From CAZJYI01 sp964550025 (GTDB lineage Bacteria > Verrucomicrobiota > Kiritimatiellia > UBA8416 > CAYOBW01), in NCBI GenBank assembly GCA_964550025.1, contig CAZJYI010000262.1, positions 1 through 10,484 of the forward strand: a DNA stretch of 10,484 bases, written 5' to 3'. The stretch's first letter is position 1. Each line of letters starts with the position of its first letter. The notes beneath the pieces are model-generated. The model was not told where the DNA came from. It searched no databases and worked only from the letters and a program-made list of their open reading frames with translations. The position numbers were made by a program, and so were the translations under genes. Shown piece after piece: positions 8,258 through 10,484 of this stretch.

Positions 8258-8264
8258 TTGACGC

Positions 8265-8270
8265 AGAGGG
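8265..8270 (+). promoter_or_regulatory. Ribosome binding site that selects the start at 8278
   Basis: AGAGGG lies 7 nt upstream of the ATG at 8278. The in-frame ATG at 8236 has no comparable purine-rich site and lies inside a hairpin, so 8278 is the preferred start and the protein has 492 rather than 506 residues. Confidence 0.6.
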
Positions 8271-8277
8271 ACTCCTT

Positions 8278-9756
8278 ATGGCTTCGAAGTTTGCTGGTTC
8301 AAAAATCAATCTGATAACGCTCAAGGAGCACGGGACCGTAGCCGAGGTGCGCCAGGACGTGGTCAGCATCACGGGACTGACGAACTGCATGAACGGGCAG
8401 CTCGTGCGGATCGGGAAGTCGACCAACGGCATCATTGTCGGTTTCGACGCCGACTACGTGCTGGTACTGGCCGTGCAGGGACAGGAGTCCATCAAGCCCG
8501 GTGACCGCGTCATCACGACGATCGACGAGTTCAAGGTGCCCGTCGGCGAGCAGTTTATCGGCCGGCGGTTGAACGCCCTCGCGCAGCCCGTGGACGGGAA
8601 GGGGGCCATTCGGGAGGACGCCCAGTATCCCATTTTCGGCAAGGCCCCGTCCGTGCTGGAACGGGTGCCGCTGGCCCTGGTGCTGGAGACCGGCACCAAG
8701 ATCGTGGACATGATGAAGCCGATCGGCTGTGGGCAGCGCATGCTGATTATCGGCGACCGCATGACGGGCAAGACGACCCTGGGGCTGGATGCCATCGTGA
8801 ACCAGAAGGGCAAGGACGTCATCTGCATCTACTGCTGCATCGGGAAGTCGGAAGGCGCGATCGGCAAGGCACAGGAGGTCTTTGACGCGTACGACGTGTG
8901 GGACTACGGGATGATCGTTGCCGCGACGGCCTCCGATCCGATGGGCCAGCAGTACCTGTGCCCCTACGTGGCGTGCAGCCTCGGCGAGTATTTCATGTAT
9001 GAGAAGAACACGGACGTGCTGGTCGTCTTCGACGACTTCACCAAGCACGCCTGGGCCTACCGCCAGATTTCGCTGCTGCTCGAGCGGGCGCCGGGGCGCG
9101 ATGCCTATCCCGGGGATATCTTTTACATTCACTCCCAGCTCGTGGAGCGCGCAGGCAAGCTCAAGCCGGAGCGCGGCGGCGGTTCCATGACGCACCTGCC
9201 GATCGTCGAGACGCTGCAGGGCGACGTGGCGGGCTACATTCCGTCGAACATCATTTCGATGACCGACGGCCAGATTTACTTCAATACAACCCTGTTCGGG
9301 GAGGGCTTCAAACCCGCCATCGACATGGGGCTGTCGGTCTCACGTATCGGAAGCAAGGTGCAATGGCACGCGGTCAAGAAGACCACGGGCATGCTGCAGC
9401 TTGAATTCGTGCGCTACAAGGAACTCGAACGGTTGACCCGCATCAAGGCCGGCGTCTCGGGCGACGTCGAAGAGCGCCTCGTGAGGGGCAAGGTCCTCGA
9501 AGAGCTTCTCAAGCAGGACCAGAACCGTCCCGTTCCGATGGAAGACCAGGTTATCGTTCTGTTTGCCTACCAGAACGGTTTCCTGGAAGACACCTTGCCC
9601 ATCGAAGTCAAGGGCAAGCTCGAAAAACTGATCCGGCAGGTGAGACTGAATCGGCCGGATATCATCGAGGACCTCATTCAGAATCACGAGATGACGGATG
9701 ACATCAAGGAGGGCTTGAATGAGCAGCTCGCCCGGTTCACTAATTCCGTTGTTTAA
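8278..9756 (+). CDS. F1-ATPase alpha-subunit-like protein, divergent (AtpA family), copy 1
   Basis: This 492-residue protein covers the full alpha/beta-type F1 fold. The beta-barrel (about 18-90) holds GTVAEV, GLTNCMNGQLV and VPVGEQFIGR. The nucleotide-binding core has TGTKIVDMMKPIG (139-150), P-loop GDRMTGKT (159-166), Walker B VLVVFDD (247-253), YRQISLLLERAPGRDAYPGD and the alpha hallmark GLSVSRIGS (351-359), where Arg356 matches the alpha arginine finger. A helical C-terminal domain follows. It differs from housekeeping alpha (about 500-515 residues) in several ways: the N-terminal helix that binds delta/OSCP is about 10 residues short and unlike it; the P-loop has Met for Gln; GQK is replaced by GKS (189-191), putting Lys where alpha has Gln and beta has the catalytic Glu; and the FGSDLD motif is absent near 390. 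Alpha subunits bind nucleotide without catalysing hydrolysis and work with beta in an F1 hexamer. Here the gene overlaps a second alpha-like gene, and no beta or gamma is in view. Family is certain; a role as the main ATP synthase alpha is doubtful. Confidence 0.93.
   Translation: MASKFAGSKINLITLKEHGTVAEVRQDVVSITGLTNCMNGQLVRIGKSTNGIIVGFDADYVLVLAVQGQESIKPGDRVITTIDEFKVPVGEQFIGRRLNALAQPVDGKGAIREDAQYPIFGKAPSVLERVPLALVLETGTKIVDMMKPIGCGQRMLIIGDRMTGKTTLGLDAIVNQKGKDVICIYCCIGKSEGAIGKAQEVFDAYDVWDYGMIVAATASDPMGQQYLCPYVACSLGEYFMYEKNTDVLVVFDDFTKHAWAYRQISLLLERAPGRDAYPGDIFYIHSQLVERAGKLKPERGGGSMTHLPIVETLQGDVAGYIPSNIISMTDGQIYFNTTLFGEGFKPAIDMGLSVSRIGSKVQWHAVKKTTGMLQLEFVRYKELERLTRIKAGVSGDVEERLVRGKVLEELLKQDQNRPVPMEDQVIVLFAYQNGFLEDTLPIEVKGKLEKLIRQVRLNRPDIIEDLIQNHEMTDDIKEGLNEQLARFTNSVV
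9706..9713 (+). promoter_or_regulatory. Strong Shine-Dalgarno inside the end of copy 1, for copy 2
   Basis: AAGGAGGG sits 5 nt before the ATG at 9719, inside the coding sequence of the first ATPase gene. It fixes the start of the second gene and implies translational coupling, giving near-equal amounts of the two proteins. Confidence 0.85.
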
Positions 9757-10484
9757 ACTCAGCGTCGAAGAGACGGGACAGATCAAGGACATTAAGGAGA
9801 TCATCGTCCATATCGATGGTCTTCCCGGCTGTCTCAACGGTGAGATCATCGACATGGGGGAGGGTGTCAACGGCATCGTCATGGGGTTCAACGAGCGTGA
9901 CGTCCTGGCGCTGGTCCTGGGGGACCCGGGACGCCTGCGCATGGGGCGCGACGTCAAGGCTATCAGCGAGCCCTTCAAGATCCCCGTCGGCGATGCTTTT
10001 GTCGGTCACATGGTGACGGCGATGGGTGAGCCCTGCGAAGCCGACCTGGTGCTCGAACCGGATGACCATTTGCCCGTGTTCCGCGACTCACCGCCGATCG
10101 TCAGCAGGGCGCCGGTCGAGGACTTTCTGCCGACCGGCACCAAGATCGTGGACATGTTGAATCCGCTGGGCAAGGGGCAGCGCCAGCTCATTCTCGGCGA
10201 CCGCATGACCGGCAAGACCGTGATCGCGCTGGATGCGATCATGAACCAGAAGGGGCGTGACTGCATCTGCATCTACTGCGCCGTCGGCAAGTCTGTGTCC
10301 GCCATAGAAAAGGTCATGTCCACGCTGCACAACGCCGGCGCGCTGGACTACACCGTCGTCATGGTGGCGCCCGACAACGCCCCGGTGGGGGAGCAATACC
10401 TGGTTCCGTTCGCCGCCGCCTCGATGAGTGACTATTTTGCCGCGAAGGGCAGGGACGTGCTGGTGGTGTTTGACGACCTGACCA
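9719..10484 (+). CDS. F1-ATPase alpha-subunit-like protein, divergent, copy 2 (3' end missing)
   Basis: This frame (+2 relative to base 1) is open from ATG 9719 to the right edge, with 255 residues visible. It overlaps copy 1 by 38 nt behind a near-perfect Shine-Dalgarno. It aligns with copy 1 along its whole visible length: GLPGCLNGEII and PVGDAFVG in the barrel, TGTKIVDMLNPLGKGQRQ (139-156), P-loop GDRMTGKT (160-167), LDAIMNQKG, ICIYCAVGKS (183-192) and Walker B VLVVFDDLT (247-255). It shares with copy 1, against ordinary alpha, the Met in the P-loop, TGTKIVDM for TGIKAIDA and GKS for GQK, so the two look like products of one duplication within a divergent subfamily. It differs from copy 1 in lacking DGKG after the barrel and in having VAPDNAP where alpha has ATASxxA. 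It has no beta-type GGAGVGKT or GER motif. The arginine-finger region is beyond the window. A hetero-oligomer with copy 1 is inferred from the overlap. Confidence 0.9.
   Translation, partial: MSSSPGSLIPLFKLSVEETGQIKDIKEIIVHIDGLPGCLNGEIIDMGEGVNGIVMGFNERDVLALVLGDPGRLRMGRDVKAISEPFKIPVGDAFVGHMVTAMGEPCEADLVLEPDDHLPVFRDSPPIVSRAPVEDFLPTGTKIVDMLNPLGKGQRQLILGDRMTGKTVIALDAIMNQKGRDCICIYCAVGKSVSAIEKVMSTLHNAGALDYTVVMVAPDNAPVGEQYLVPFAAASMSDYFAAKGRDVLVVFDDLT

Noticed and set aside
8236..8277. Upstream in-frame ATG at 8236 as the start of the first ATPase
   Set aside because: It lies inside a perfect hairpin, has no Shine-Dalgarno, and the added 14 residues do not resemble an alpha N-terminus.
8278..9756. 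Copy 1 as a flagellar/type III secretion ATPase or a Rho factor
   Set aside because: The GLSVSRIGS segment, GDRxTGKT loop, YRQISLLLERAPGRDAYPGD segment and overall length are those of F1 alpha.
9719..10484. Copy 2 as the F1 beta subunit
   Set aside because: It has the alpha-type P-loop GDRMTGKT rather than GGAGVGKT, lacks the GER motif, and matches copy 1 throughout its visible length.
1..10484. CRISPR array, tRNA, rRNA or transposase
   Set aside because: No short exact direct repeats with regular spacers, no cloverleaf or rRNA-like stretch, and no transposase motif were seen on either strand.

Overview
The window is GC-rich, gene-dense on the + strand only, and looks bacterial. My best guess is the PVC superphylum, Kiritimatiellota, Verrucomicrobiota or Lentisphaerota type. 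Two things point that way: a very large secreted-type protein built from repeated NGGE...W beta-sandwich modules, and an intergenic palindromic repeat built on ATCCGCAAT/ATTGCGGAT, of a kind often seen between genes in that group. This placement is inference; there is no rRNA or other marker here.

Layout. (1) 1-6711: the 3' part of a giant gene, open across the left edge, with 2236 residues visible. It holds the end of an unknown N-terminal domain, eleven beta-sandwich repeats (about 253-3609), a second beta region with two DSDGNK motifs (about 3610-4200), coiled-coil-like segments interrupted by one small beta domain, an array of W-D-I/TN repeats (about 4950-6120) and a helical C-terminus. 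(2) 6712-6835: an intergenic region with a 14-bp perfect palindrome and a weak promoter-like pair. (3) 6836-8164: a 442-residue exported, membrane-anchored protein with two copies of an unrecognised domain, each followed by a helical segment, and a C-terminal transmembrane helix. (4) 8165-8277: an intergenic region with two hairpins and the ribosome binding site of the next gene. (5) 8278-9756: a complete F1-ATPase alpha-subunit-like protein. (6) 9719-10484: a second F1-alpha-like protein in another frame, overlapping the first by 38 nt behind a strong Shine-Dalgarno and cut by the right edge.

The most unusual part is the right-hand end. A normal atp operon has one alpha gene, preceded by the b and delta genes and followed by gamma and beta. 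Here two alpha-like genes are directly coupled, a membrane coiled-coil protein sits upstream, and no other F1 subunit is in view. Both paralogs share the P-loop GDRMTGKT and carry Lys where alpha normally has Gln and catalytic beta has Glu. They also lack the usual alpha N-terminal helix. I infer a divergent F1-like hetero-oligomeric ATPase, possibly coupled to an envelope protein and perhaps to the giant surface protein, rather than the housekeeping ATP synthase. The gene content beyond the right edge would decide this.
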